Below, piece by piece: positions 7,233 through 13,016 of a stretch of 13,758 nucleotides of DNA; within the stretch, counting starts at the first letter, position 1; each line of letters starts with the position of its first letter. Location of the stretch: NCBI GenBank assembly GCA_937897585.1, contig CALCNY010000297.1:1-13758 (forward strand), given 5' to 3'. The DNA comes from an uncultured Chitinophagaceae bacterium. Its GTDB lineage: Bacteria; Bacteroidota; Bacteroidia; Chitinophagales; Chitinophagaceae. The translations under genes and the position numbers were made by a program. The notes beneath the pieces were generated by a model, which did no database searches, was not told the origin of the DNA, and saw only the letters and a program-made list of their open reading frames with translations.

Positions 7233-7254
7233 GTTTGGAGTTTGGCGTTTGGCG
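7233..7254 (+). repeat. 7-bp GTTTGGY array, left arm of inverted pair
   Basis: Units GTTTGGA, GTTTGGC, GTTTGGC read away from the lptE start. They are complementary, with few mismatches, to the array at 7347-7366, so the gap could form a long imperfect stem with a loop of about 90 bases. Confidence 0.75.
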
Positions 7255-7346
7255 TTTTTTGTTGATTATTTAAAAGAAATTTTAATTGTTTCATTTTCAG
7301 TACATTTTATTAAATAAGTATTTAAATCAGACCAAATACACAACCC

Positions 7347-7366
7347 CGAACACCAAACCCCAAACG
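7347..7366 (-). repeat. 7-bp GTTTGGY array, right arm of inverted pair
   Basis: On the minus strand the units GTTTGGG, GTTTGGT and GTTCG begin 5 bases after the stop codon of the sigma54 activator. GTTTGG, one base, GTTTGG, one base, GTT aligns with the complement of the left arm at 7233-7254. Confidence 0.75.
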
Positions 7367-7370
7367 TGTT

Positions 7371-8621
7371 TTACAAATGCTCTATATCATACTCCTTCAA
7401 CTTCCTATACAACGTTCTTTCACTGATGCCTAAATCCAACGCGGCGTCTCTGCGTTTGCTTCTGTGTTTTTTGAGGGCTTTGATGATGAGTTCTTTTTCT
7501 TTGTCAATGATGCTTAATGATTCTTCCACATCCTCATGCTGTTGAATAGGCGCATGTTGGTCATTTCTTAAAATAACTGCAGGGCCTGAATTTCCATAAT
7601 TGCCGGAAGCATTGGTATTGATTTCTTTTATTGGGTTTATTACAGAAGCGTCTTGTTGGTAAACCGGGACATGTGTTGCCATACCTGGATTTTGAATCAG
7701 CTCGAAAAACATTTTTTTCAGCTCGTTCACATCCTTTTTCATATCGAAAAACAATTTGTACAAAATCTCTCTTTCGTTGGCAAATTCTGTTTGAGTAACT
7801 ACACCCGGACCACCACTAAGAGCGGGAAATCTGGAATATTGATGTTCCGGTAAAAAAGATTGCAGTTGTTCTCCTGTAATGGTTTTTTCTTTACTCAACA
7901 CTGAAATCTGTTCAGCTACATTTTTCAATTCTCTTACATTGCCTGGCCATGAATATTTAATCAGTACTTGTTTGGCTTCTTCGGTTAATTGTACAGGAGG
8001 CGTTTTGTATTTTTCGCCAAAGTCTGTAGCGAATTTTCGAAACAACAAAATGATATCTTCTTGTCTATCACGCAAAGCGGGTACACGAATGGGCACAGTA
8101 TTCAAACGATAATATAAATCTTCTCTGAACCTGCCATTATGAGTAAATTCAAGCAATTCTTTGTTGGTGGCAGCAATCACACGCACATCAGTCTTTTGTA
8201 CTTTGCTGCTTCCCACACGAATGTATTCACCAGCTTCTAGCACACGAAGCAAACGAGCCTGTGTTCCTAAAGGCATTTCGCCAATTTCATCGAGGAAAAT
8301 GGTTCCGCCATTTACGGTTTCAAAATAGCCTTTACGACTGTCAACTGCTCCGGTGAAAGAACCTTTTTCATGTCCGAATAATTCCGAATCAATCGTGCCT
8401 TCAGGAATGGCACCACAGTTTACGGCAATGAAAGGGTTGTGTTTTCTTGCTGATAATGAGTGTATGATTTGTGAAAATACCTCTTTACCCACGCCACTTT
8501 CTCCGTTGATTAATACACTCAAATCGGTATTGGCTACCTGTGTGGCAATATTCAATGCATGATTCAATGCTGGCGAATTGCCTATGATGTTAAATCTGTT
8601 TTTTATTGATTGCTGGTCCAT
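7371..8621 (-). CDS. Sigma54-interaction AAA+ transcriptional activator without sensor domain
   Basis: A 416-aa bacterial enhancer-binding protein. The AAA+ domain begins almost at residue 10 (IIGNSPAL), so there is no receiver, PAS or GAF sensor domain. Walker A is GESGVGKE (40-47). The sigma54-contacting loop is GSFTGA (87-92), a one-residue variant of GAFTGA. Walker B is TIFLDE (107-112). The arginine-finger region is GRFREDLYYRLN, and SWPGNVREL is conserved. A linker of about 110 residues with low-complexity Asn/Gly/Gln segments follows. A Fis-type helix-turn-helix ends the protein (RRDAALDLGISERTLYRKLKEY, about 390-411). Family knowledge: these proteins hydrolyse ATP to remodel sigma54 holoenzyme at -24/-12 promoters. 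Its start lies 6 bases past the miaB stop, so it is co-transcribed with miaB. Activity is probably set by expression level or a partner, as there is no input domain. Targets are unknown. Confidence 0.95.
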   Translation of the reverse strand: MDQQSIKNRFNIIGNSPALNHALNIATQVANTDLSVLINGESGVGKEVFSQIIHSLSARKHNPFIAVNCGAIPEGTIDSELFGHEKGSFTGAVDSRKGYFETVNGGTIFLDEIGEMPLGTQARLLRVLEAGEYIRVGSSKVQKTDVRVIAATNKELLEFTHNGRFREDLYYRLNTVPIRVPALRDRQEDIILLFRKFATDFGEKYKTPPVQLTEEAKQVLIKYSWPGNVRELKNVAEQISVLSKEKTITGEQLQSFLPEHQYSRFPALSGGPGVVTQTEFANEREILYKLFFDMKKDVNELKKMFFELIQNPGMATHVPVYQQDASVINPIKEINTNASGNYGNSGPAVILRNDQHAPIQQHEDVEESLSIIDKEKELIIKALKKHRSKRRDAALDLGISERTLYRKLKEYDIEHL

Positions 8622-8627
8622 GTTTCA

Positions 8628-10043
8628 CTATTCTATTATGTTTCCAATAAGGGTTCCGGGAGTGCAGTCATGTACTTTCACCATGACGTAATCTCCTTTT
8701 TTATAAGTCAATTTTGGAAATACAATCACTTTGTTCTGATCGTTTCTTCCATGAAATTCATTTTCATTCTTTTTAGAATTGCCTTCGATGAGCACATTGT
8801 ATGTTTTGCCAACATCTCGTTTCATGCTTTCATGAGAATGTATGCGATGTAAGTCAACCATTTCCTGTAAGCGGCGTTTTTTTACTGCCAAAGGCACATC
8901 ATCTTTAAATCTTCTGGCCGCTAATGTTCCAGGTCTTTCAGAATAAAAATACATGTAGGCCAAATCGTATTTACAATATTCCATTAAACTCATGGATTCC
9001 TGATGATCTTCTTCTGTTTCTGTGCAAAATCCGGTTATCATATCTGTTGAAATGCCACAATCGGGTAGGATTTCCTTGATTCTATTCACTTTCGAAATGT
9101 ACCATTCTCTGCTATACGTTCTGTTCATCATCTGCAACATACGGGTGCTACCGCTTTGAACAGGCAGGTGAATGTAATTGCAGATGTTGTCGTATTTCTT
9201 CATGGTAAACAACACATCATCCGTAATGTCCTTCGGATGTGAAGTCGAAAATCTTACTCTTAATAACGGTGAAATCAACGCCACCTTTTCCATCAATTCA
9301 GCAAAGCTTACGTTTGTGCCGGCTTCCTCATCTCTCCAGTAATAACTGTCTACGTTTTGTCCGAGCAGCGTCACTTCTTTGTATCCTTCATTGAAAAGGG
9401 CTTCACATTCTGCGATGATGCTGATGGCGCTGCGACTTCTTTCTCTACCTCTGGTAAAAGGAACGACGCAGAAAGAGCACATGTTATTGCAACCGCGCAT
9501 GATGCTTACAAAGGCATTGATGCCATTACTATTTAGACGAATAGGGGAAATGTCGGCATAAGTTTCATCTCTACTCAAAAGCACATTGATCGCTTTTTGT
9601 CCGGTTTCAGCTTCTTCAATTAGAGATGGTAATGTTCTGTAGGCGTCGGGTCCCACAACAAGATCTACCAGTTTTTCTTCTTCCAGCAAATTGCCTTTAA
9701 GGCGTTCAGCCATACAACCCAAAATGCCGATTAATAAAGAAGGATTGGCTTTTTTGTATTGTCTGAGTTCAGTCAATCTTTTTCTGATTTTCTCTTCAGC
9801 TTTTTCTCTGATGGAACAGGTGTTGATGAGAATGAGATCTGCTTTTTCTGCCTGATTGGTGCAGCCGATGTTTTCTTTTTGAAGAATGGAAGCAATGACT
9901 TCACTGTCAGCAAAGTTCATAGCACAACCATAAGATTCAATGTAGAAATGTTTATGATAGGTTTTGCCCTGGTTTTCTATGGGAGAAAATGCCTCACCTT
10001 GTCTTGTTTCGTCGTGTGTTTTATCTAACATTAACTCTTGCAT
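8628..10043 (-). CDS. miaB: tRNA-2-methylthio-N6-dimethylallyladenosine synthase MiaB
   Basis: This radical-SAM methylthiotransferase converts i6A37 to ms2i6A37 in tRNAs reading UNN codons. I place the start at the ATG at 10043 (471 aa); an alternative ATG is at 10031. A longer frame to 10145 exists but passes through a promoter-like box and a repeat array. The N-terminal auxiliary cluster cysteines are Cys40 (YIESYGCAMN), Cys76 (NTCSIRE) and Cys110 (GCMAERL). The radical-SAM triad is RGCNNMCSFCVVP (Cys185, 189, 192). A TRAM domain fills the last 65 residues or so (YNVLIEGNSKKNENEFHGR, then GDYVMVKVHDC), ending in GTLIGNIIE. It is the first gene of the cluster and is followed after 6 bases by the sigma54 activator. 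Confidence 0.96.
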   Translation of the reverse strand: MQELMLDKTHDETRQGEAFSPIENQGKTYHKHFYIESYGCAMNFADSEVIASILQKENIGCTNQAEKADLILINTCSIREKAEEKIRKRLTELRQYKKANPSLLIGILGCMAERLKGNLLEEEKLVDLVVGPDAYRTLPSLIEEAETGQKAINVLLSRDETYADISPIRLNSNGINAFVSIMRGCNNMCSFCVVPFTRGRERSRSAISIIAECEALFNEGYKEVTLLGQNVDSYYWRDEEAGTNVSFAELMEKVALISPLLRVRFSTSHPKDITDDVLFTMKKYDNICNYIHLPVQSGSTRMLQMMNRTYSREWYISKVNRIKEILPDCGISTDMITGFCTETEEDHQESMSLMEYCKYDLAYMYFYSERPGTLAARRFKDDVPLAVKKRRLQEMVDLHRIHSHESMKRDVGKTYNVLIEGNSKKNENEFHGRNDQNKVIVFPKLTYKKGDYVMVKVHDCTPGTLIGNIIE

Positions 10044-10063
10044 GGGAACAAAAAATTGTTGCG

Positions 10064-10071
10064 CAAAGATA
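10064..10071 (-). promoter_or_regulatory. Putative miaB promoter, -7 box TATCTTTG
   Basis: On the minus strand TATCTTTG fits TAnnTTTG. The predicted start near 10060 gives a leader of about 17 nt before the ATG at 10043. No convincing TTTG lies 19 bases upstream. The box lies inside the N-terminal extension implied by the longer frame, and so supports the shorter start. Confidence 0.45.
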
Positions 10072-10112
10072 GGAGATTTGAGTTGAAAATGACAGGATGG
10101 CAGAGCTTGAAT

Positions 10113-10148
10113 GTTTAGAAGGTTCAAATGGTTTAATAGGTTCAAAAG
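10113..10148 (+). repeat. 9-bp GTTCAAAAG array, four units, left arm
   Basis: Units GTTTAGAAG, GTTCAAATG, GTTTAATAG and GTTCAAAAG are in exact 9-base register on the plus strand, upstream of miaB. The last unit plus GTT (10140-10151) is perfectly complementary over 12 bases to 10196-10207. Confidence 0.8.
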
Positions 10149-10189
10149 GTTTTGTTCAGATGGTTAATTGTTGTTCGTAGGAGATAGAC

Positions 10190-10225
10190 TTATTGAACCT
10201 TTTGAACATTTTAAACCTATTCAAC
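10190..10225 (-). repeat. 9-bp GTTCAAAAG array overlapping a stop codon, right arm
   Basis: On the minus strand the units are GTTGAATAG (10225-10217), GTTTAAAAT, GTTCAAAAG and GTTCAATAA. The TAG stop of the 168-aa gene is the end of the first unit. With 10113-10148 it forms an inverted pair with a 44-base loop; there is no T tract, so it is not a canonical terminator. Confidence 0.8.
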
Positions 10226-10723
10226 TTTGTTGCTCAACCAGCTGTTTTTCAATGTAATTATCCATTTTTCTTCCAATTCTTTTTTAGATAAAACAACGTT
10301 GTTGAAATAATAAGTTTCGTGGTTAACTTGTTTGTTAGAAACGGCTTCGTTTAATTTCGAAAGAGAGATTTGTATGATATTTTCTCCGTTAAAAAAGGCA
10401 AGATTTTGTCGGTTGAATAAATCAGCGTTGTATCTATTTTCAATTTCTTTGATCAGCCTGACAGAACTATCCGTACTGCAACCGCTAACGCCGGAAGCAG
10501 TTTCATCGGCTATCAAAATAATAAACTGATTGAAAAATAATTTGCCGAAGCCTTTTACTTTAGCACCATGACTAGTCCAGCTGTCAGTAAATTGATTGAG
10601 CAAATCGTCGATTTCAATTTGTTGCTGTTCGGTAAACGTACTGTCGCTTTGATAGATCCACACTCGGGAATCGGGGTGGAAATCGGAGGGAAGGAGGTGA
10701 TGATATTGTAGGGTCAAGGTCAA
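10217..10723 (-). CDS. Conserved Bacteroidota protein of unknown function, 168 aa
   Basis: I recognise the family by SRVWIYQS near residue 20, the segment SWTSHGAKVKGFGKLFFNQF, and the hallmark DETASGVSGCSTDSSVRLIKEIE in mid-protein, followed by DLFNRQNLAFF. As I recall, some databases label relatives 'ABC transporter ATPase', but no Walker A, Walker B or ABC signature is present here and I would not use that name. The invariant-looking SGCSTDSS segment could be a catalytic or metal site; this is inference. The protein is soluble, with no signal peptide. The start is a TTG at 10723 (another TTG is at 10717); no in-frame ATG precedes the conserved LLPSDF. A 9-bp array begins 2 bases upstream of the start, and the TAG stop lies within another array. 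The gene may be co-transcribed with the Fe-S gene 122 bases upstream. Confidence 0.82.
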   Translation of the reverse strand: MTLTLQYHHLLPSDFHPDSRVWIYQSDSTFTEQQQIEIDDLLNQFTDSWTSHGAKVKGFGKLFFNQFIILIADETASGVSGCSTDSSVRLIKEIENRYNADLFNRQNLAFFNGENIIQISLSKLNEAVSNKQVNHETYYFNNVVLSKKELEEKWIITLKNSWLSNKVE

Positions 10724-10725
10724 AA

Positions 10726-10764
10726 GTTTAAAATGTTCAAAAGGTTCAAAAAGTTCAAAAGGTT
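10726..10764 (+). repeat. 9-bp GTTCAAAAG array, four units
   Basis: Units GTTTAAAAT, GTTCAAAAG, GTTCAAAAA, GTTCAAAAG are the cleanest copy of the family. They read away from the start of the 168-aa gene. Confidence 0.8.
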
Positions 10765-10790
10765 GGGTTACGGAAAATCACAAAACAAAT

Positions 10791-10814
10791 AACGCCAAAC
10801 ACCAAACGCCAAAC
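10791..10814 (-). repeat. 7-bp GTTTGGY array, three units
   Basis: On the plus strand AACGCCA, AACACCA, AACGCCA. On the minus strand it reads GTTTGGCG and so on, outward from the Fe-S gene, after the C-rich hairpin. Confidence 0.75.
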
Positions 10815-10815
10815 A

Positions 10816-10845
10816 ACTTCCCCCTTCGGGGGATTGAGGGGGCTC
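10816..10845 (-). repeat. C-rich hairpin element CTTCCCCC, copy 1
   Basis: CCCCC (10820-10824), TTC, GGGGG (10828-10832) is a perfect 5-bp stem followed by ATTGAGGGGGCTCC. It begins directly after the stop codon of the Fe-S gene (10848-10846). A near-identical copy in the opposite orientation relative to its gene end lies at 12975-13002, beside the LysE start. The stem could terminate transcription, but no T tract follows on the minus strand. Confidence 0.65.
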
Positions 10846-11622
10846 CTAAATAGATGCCGCCACTAATTCCGCAATATCCAGCACCTGCACCTCATCTTCT
10901 TTTTCTTTGTTTTTTACGCCGTCGGTGAGCATGGTATTACAAAAAGGACAAGCAGCTGCAATTACGCTAGCTCCGGTTGCCAAGGCTTCGTTACTTCTTT
11001 CTATGTTGATGCGCACATCGCCTTTTTCTTCTTCTTTAAACATTTGAGCGCCACCAGCTCCGCAACACAATCCATTGCTTTTGCAGCGTTTCATTTCCAC
11101 CAAAGCTACGTCCATGGCTTCGAGTACTTTTCTTGGCGCTTCGTAAATATCATTGGCACGACCTAAATAGCAGCTGTCATGGTAAGTGATTTTTTTTCCT
11201 TTAAAGCTGCCGTTTTCATTCATCACAATCTTGCCTTCATCTATCAATTGCTGAATAAAAGTGGCGTGGTGAATCACTTCATAATTGCCACCCAAAACAG
11301 GATATTCATTTTTGAACACATTAAAACAATGCGGACAAGCGGTAACTATTTTTTTGATTTCATAGCCATTCAAAATCTGAATGTTCTGATAAGCCATCAT
11401 TTGAAACATAAATTCATTGCCCGCTCTTCTCGCTGGATCTCCGGTGCACATTTCTTCTTTACCGAGTATTGCGTATTTGATGCCTATTTTTTCAAGTATG
11501 GTAATAAAGGCCTTGGTTATCTTTTGAGCACGCTGATCAAAGCTTCCGGCGCAGCCCACCCAAAACAAGACTTCGGGTTTTTCGCCTTTCGCCATAAACT
11601 CAGCCATGGTTGGTACATGCAT
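10846..11622 (-). CDS. CCG-domain (Fe-S)-binding oxidoreductase subunit
   Basis: A 258-aa protein with two cysteine-rich CCG-type domains, as in HdrB/HdrD, GlpC and LutA. The first half carries WVGCAGSFD (Cys24), EEMCTGDPARRAGNE (Cys59) and ACPHC (Cys96, Cys99). The second half carries YHDSCYLGR (Cys151), RCKSNGLCCGAGGAQMF (Cys180, 186, 187) and AACPFC (Cys225, Cys228). In the first half the CCG position has become CTG, so only the second motif is canonical. Such subunits usually bind an unusual Fe-S cluster and work with a partner electron carrier; the partner is often a 4Fe-4S protein encoded next door, but none is in this window. I choose the ATG at 11622 (MHVPTMAEFM). The longer frame to 11739 overlaps the divergent ATP-grasp gene and adds 39 residues unlike the family. 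Confidence 0.9.
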   Translation of the reverse strand: MHVPTMAEFMAKGEKPEVLFWVGCAGSFDQRAQKITKAFITILEKIGIKYAILGKEEMCTGDPARRAGNEFMFQMMAYQNIQILNGYEIKKIVTACPHCFNVFKNEYPVLGGNYEVIHHATFIQQLIDEGKIVMNENGSFKGKKITYHDSCYLGRANDIYEAPRKVLEAMDVALVEMKRCKSNGLCCGAGGAQMFKEEEKGDVRINIERSNEALATGASVIAAACPFCNTMLTDGVKNKEKEDEVQVLDIAELVAASI

Positions 11623-11709
11623 ATCTGTAAATTTTTCACAACAAAGTAAATGAGTTTTGTTGATTGATGTTTGTACTATTGCATTTAATTTTGAAAAATT
11701 AATTACAAC
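11623..11709. promoter_or_regulatory. Divergent promoter region between Fe-S and ATP-grasp genes
   Basis: An 87-base AT-rich gap separates the two divergent starts. On the minus strand TTACTTTG (11649-11642) is one mismatch from TAnnTTTG and would give a leader of about 16 nt for the Fe-S gene. On the plus strand TACTATTG (11674-11681) is one mismatch away and would give a leader of about 25 nt. No tandem array is present here, unlike nearly all other gaps in the window. Confidence 0.35.
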
Positions 11710-12759
11710 TTGAAAAAAATCTGGAAGAAAATAACCCATTGGGAAGCCTGGCCTTTCAATTTGCTGTACGCGCCCATTTCACCGATGTGGTTGTTTTATA
11801 TCCTGAAATCAAGATCGGTATGGTACTTTACACCCAGTAATCCCAAACTCACTTTCGGCGGTATGGAAGGCGAACCCAAAAGAGAAATGTATGATTTGCT
11901 GCCCACTCATTTAATTCCAACAACAGTTAATATTCTTCCTGAAGTTCATTTTGATGAGATCATCAATAAAATTCGTCTTAATAATTTGACTTATCCCTTT
12001 ATAGTAAAACCAGAAATTGGCGGTCAAGGTATTCTATTCAGAAAAATTGATAATGAAACACAGTTGCGAAACTACCACCAACATGTGCCCATTGAATACA
12101 TCATACAAGCTATGATTACTTATCCAATGGAAGTCAGTGTTTTTTATATTCGTCATCCAAAAGCTACAAAAGGTAAAGTAACAGGCTTCTTGCATAAGAT
12201 TCCATTGCATATTGTTGGAGATGGAAAATCATCATTAAGTGAACTCATTCATGCGCATCCAAAAGCCGCAAAAAGATTGGAAGAACATTTGGCTAGACAT
12301 AAAGATGTACTTGATACCATTCTTCCAACTGGTGAAAAATACATCCTAAGCTACGCAGCTAATCATAATCGCGGCGCCCTTTTCGTAGATTTAAAAGAAC
12401 ATATTGACGAAAACCTAGTGGCAGTTTTTGATCAATTGAGTCATGAAATAAATGATTTCTTTTACGGCAGATACGATATCATGTGCAGCAATGTTGAGGA
12501 TTTGAAAAATGGTAAGAACTATTCCATTATCGAGTACAATGGCTGTGGCGCTGAACCCAATCATTTTTACGATACTGGTTATTCATTATTCGGTGCTTAT
12601 GCAGAAATTCTGACGCATTGGAAGGAATTATATCAAATCAGTCGTTACAACAGAAAACAAGGTATTGAACCATGGCCTTTTATAAAAGGGTACAAATTTT
12701 TGAAAAAAACAAAAGAGTTGTATAAGGTGATGAGGGAGGTGGATGGGAGGATGGGGTAG
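11710..12759 (+). CDS. ATP-grasp superfamily ligase, D-Ala-D-Ala-ligase-like fold, substrate unknown
   Basis: A 349-aa cytoplasmic protein. The N-terminal segment ITHWEAWPFNLLYAPISPMW resembles a Bacteroidota family usually labelled only as ATP-grasp. ATP-grasp landmarks are the nucleotide-binding lysine in FIVKPEIGGQGI (about residues 97-108), the hinge EYIIQAM (about 129-135), YGRYDI (Arg254, Asp256) and the Mg-binding EYNGCGAEPNH (Glu275, Asn277). These enzymes join a carboxylate to an amine or thiol via an acyl-phosphate; the substrate cannot be read from the sequence. The start is TTG (11710) with no ATG before residue 26, and the conserved N-terminus requires it. The final codons are purine-rich and merge with the GGCTGGATA array that begins 3 bases after the TAG stop, so the last few residues may be variable. 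Confidence 0.85.
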   Translation: MKKIWKKITHWEAWPFNLLYAPISPMWLFYILKSRSVWYFTPSNPKLTFGGMEGEPKREMYDLLPTHLIPTTVNILPEVHFDEIINKIRLNNLTYPFIVKPEIGGQGILFRKIDNETQLRNYHQHVPIEYIIQAMITYPMEVSVFYIRHPKATKGKVTGFLHKIPLHIVGDGKSSLSELIHAHPKAAKRLEEHLARHKDVLDTILPTGEKYILSYAANHNRGALFVDLKEHIDENLVAVFDQLSHEINDFFYGRYDIMCSNVEDLKNGKNYSIIEYNGCGAEPNHFYDTGYSLFGAYAEILTHWKELYQISRYNRKQGIEPWPFIKGYKFLKKTKELYKVMREVDGRMG

Positions 12760-12762
12760 ATA

Positions 12763-12840
12763 GGCTGGATAGGCTGGATAGGCTGGATAAGCTAGATAAG
12801 CTAGATAAGCTGGATTGGCTGGATAAGCTAGATAGGCTGA
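12763..12840 (+). repeat. 9-bp GGCTGGATA array, eight full units
   Basis: Exact 9-base register with three GGCTGGATA, two AGCTAGATA, AGCTGGATT, GGCTGGATA, AGCTAGATA, then partial GGCTGA. It begins 3 bases after the ATP-grasp stop codon. Because the period is a multiple of three and most units lack stops, it generates a spurious minus-strand frame rich in Ala-Tyr-Pro-Leu (12628-12843), which is not a gene. Confidence 0.9.
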
Positions 12841-12864
12841 CAAAGGTCTTTTGACCTCGTCATT
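12839..12864 (+). repeat. GACnAAGGTC hairpin element, copy 2
   Basis: GACAAAGGTC, TTTT, GACCTCGTC, ATT forms an imperfect stem-loop. A second small stem follows at 12888-12903, with GTCTCT and AGGGAC around TGAA. The first part matches the element at 1594-1618. It lies between the GGCTGGATA array and the GTTCAAAAG-type array. Confidence 0.55.
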
Positions 12865-12915
12865 ATCTTCTCAGCAATGTCTCTTGAAAGGGACGTTGCG
12901 TTTTAGAAATTTTTG

Positions 12916-12955
12916 TTCAAGAGGTTTAATTAGTTCAATATGTTCAATATGTTCA
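12916..12955 (+). repeat. 9-bp GTTCAAAAG array, degenerate
   Basis: Units GTTCAAGAG, GTTTAATTA, GTTCAATAT, GTTCAATAT and GTTCAAATC are in 9-base register on the plus strand, between the hairpin element and the C-rich element upstream of the LysE gene. Confidence 0.7.
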
Positions 12956-12974
12956 AATCATAAAACAGCTTCAA

Positions 12975-13002
12975 CTTCCCCCTTTGGGGGATTTAGGGGG
13001 GC
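12975..13002 (+). repeat. C-rich hairpin element CTTCCCCC, copy 2
   Basis: CCCCC (12978-12982), TTT, GGGGG (12986-12990), then ATTTAGGGGGGCT. It differs from the copy at 10816-10845 at only a few positions. It ends 14 bases before the LysE start, so it is transcribed as leader or lies at the promoter. Confidence 0.65.
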
Positions 13003-13016
13003 TACAAAACTTCTTC

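Noticed and set aside
11179..11649. 156-aa plus-strand frame opposite the Fe-S gene
   Set aside because: It is antisense to a gene with clear CCG-domain cysteine motifs and has no recognisable domain of its own.
12628..12843. Minus-strand frame encoding an Ala-Tyr-Pro-Leu repeat protein
   Set aside because: It is the translation of the 9-bp GGCTGGATA array plus antisense of the ATP-grasp gene; the repeat period being a multiple of three keeps the frame open.
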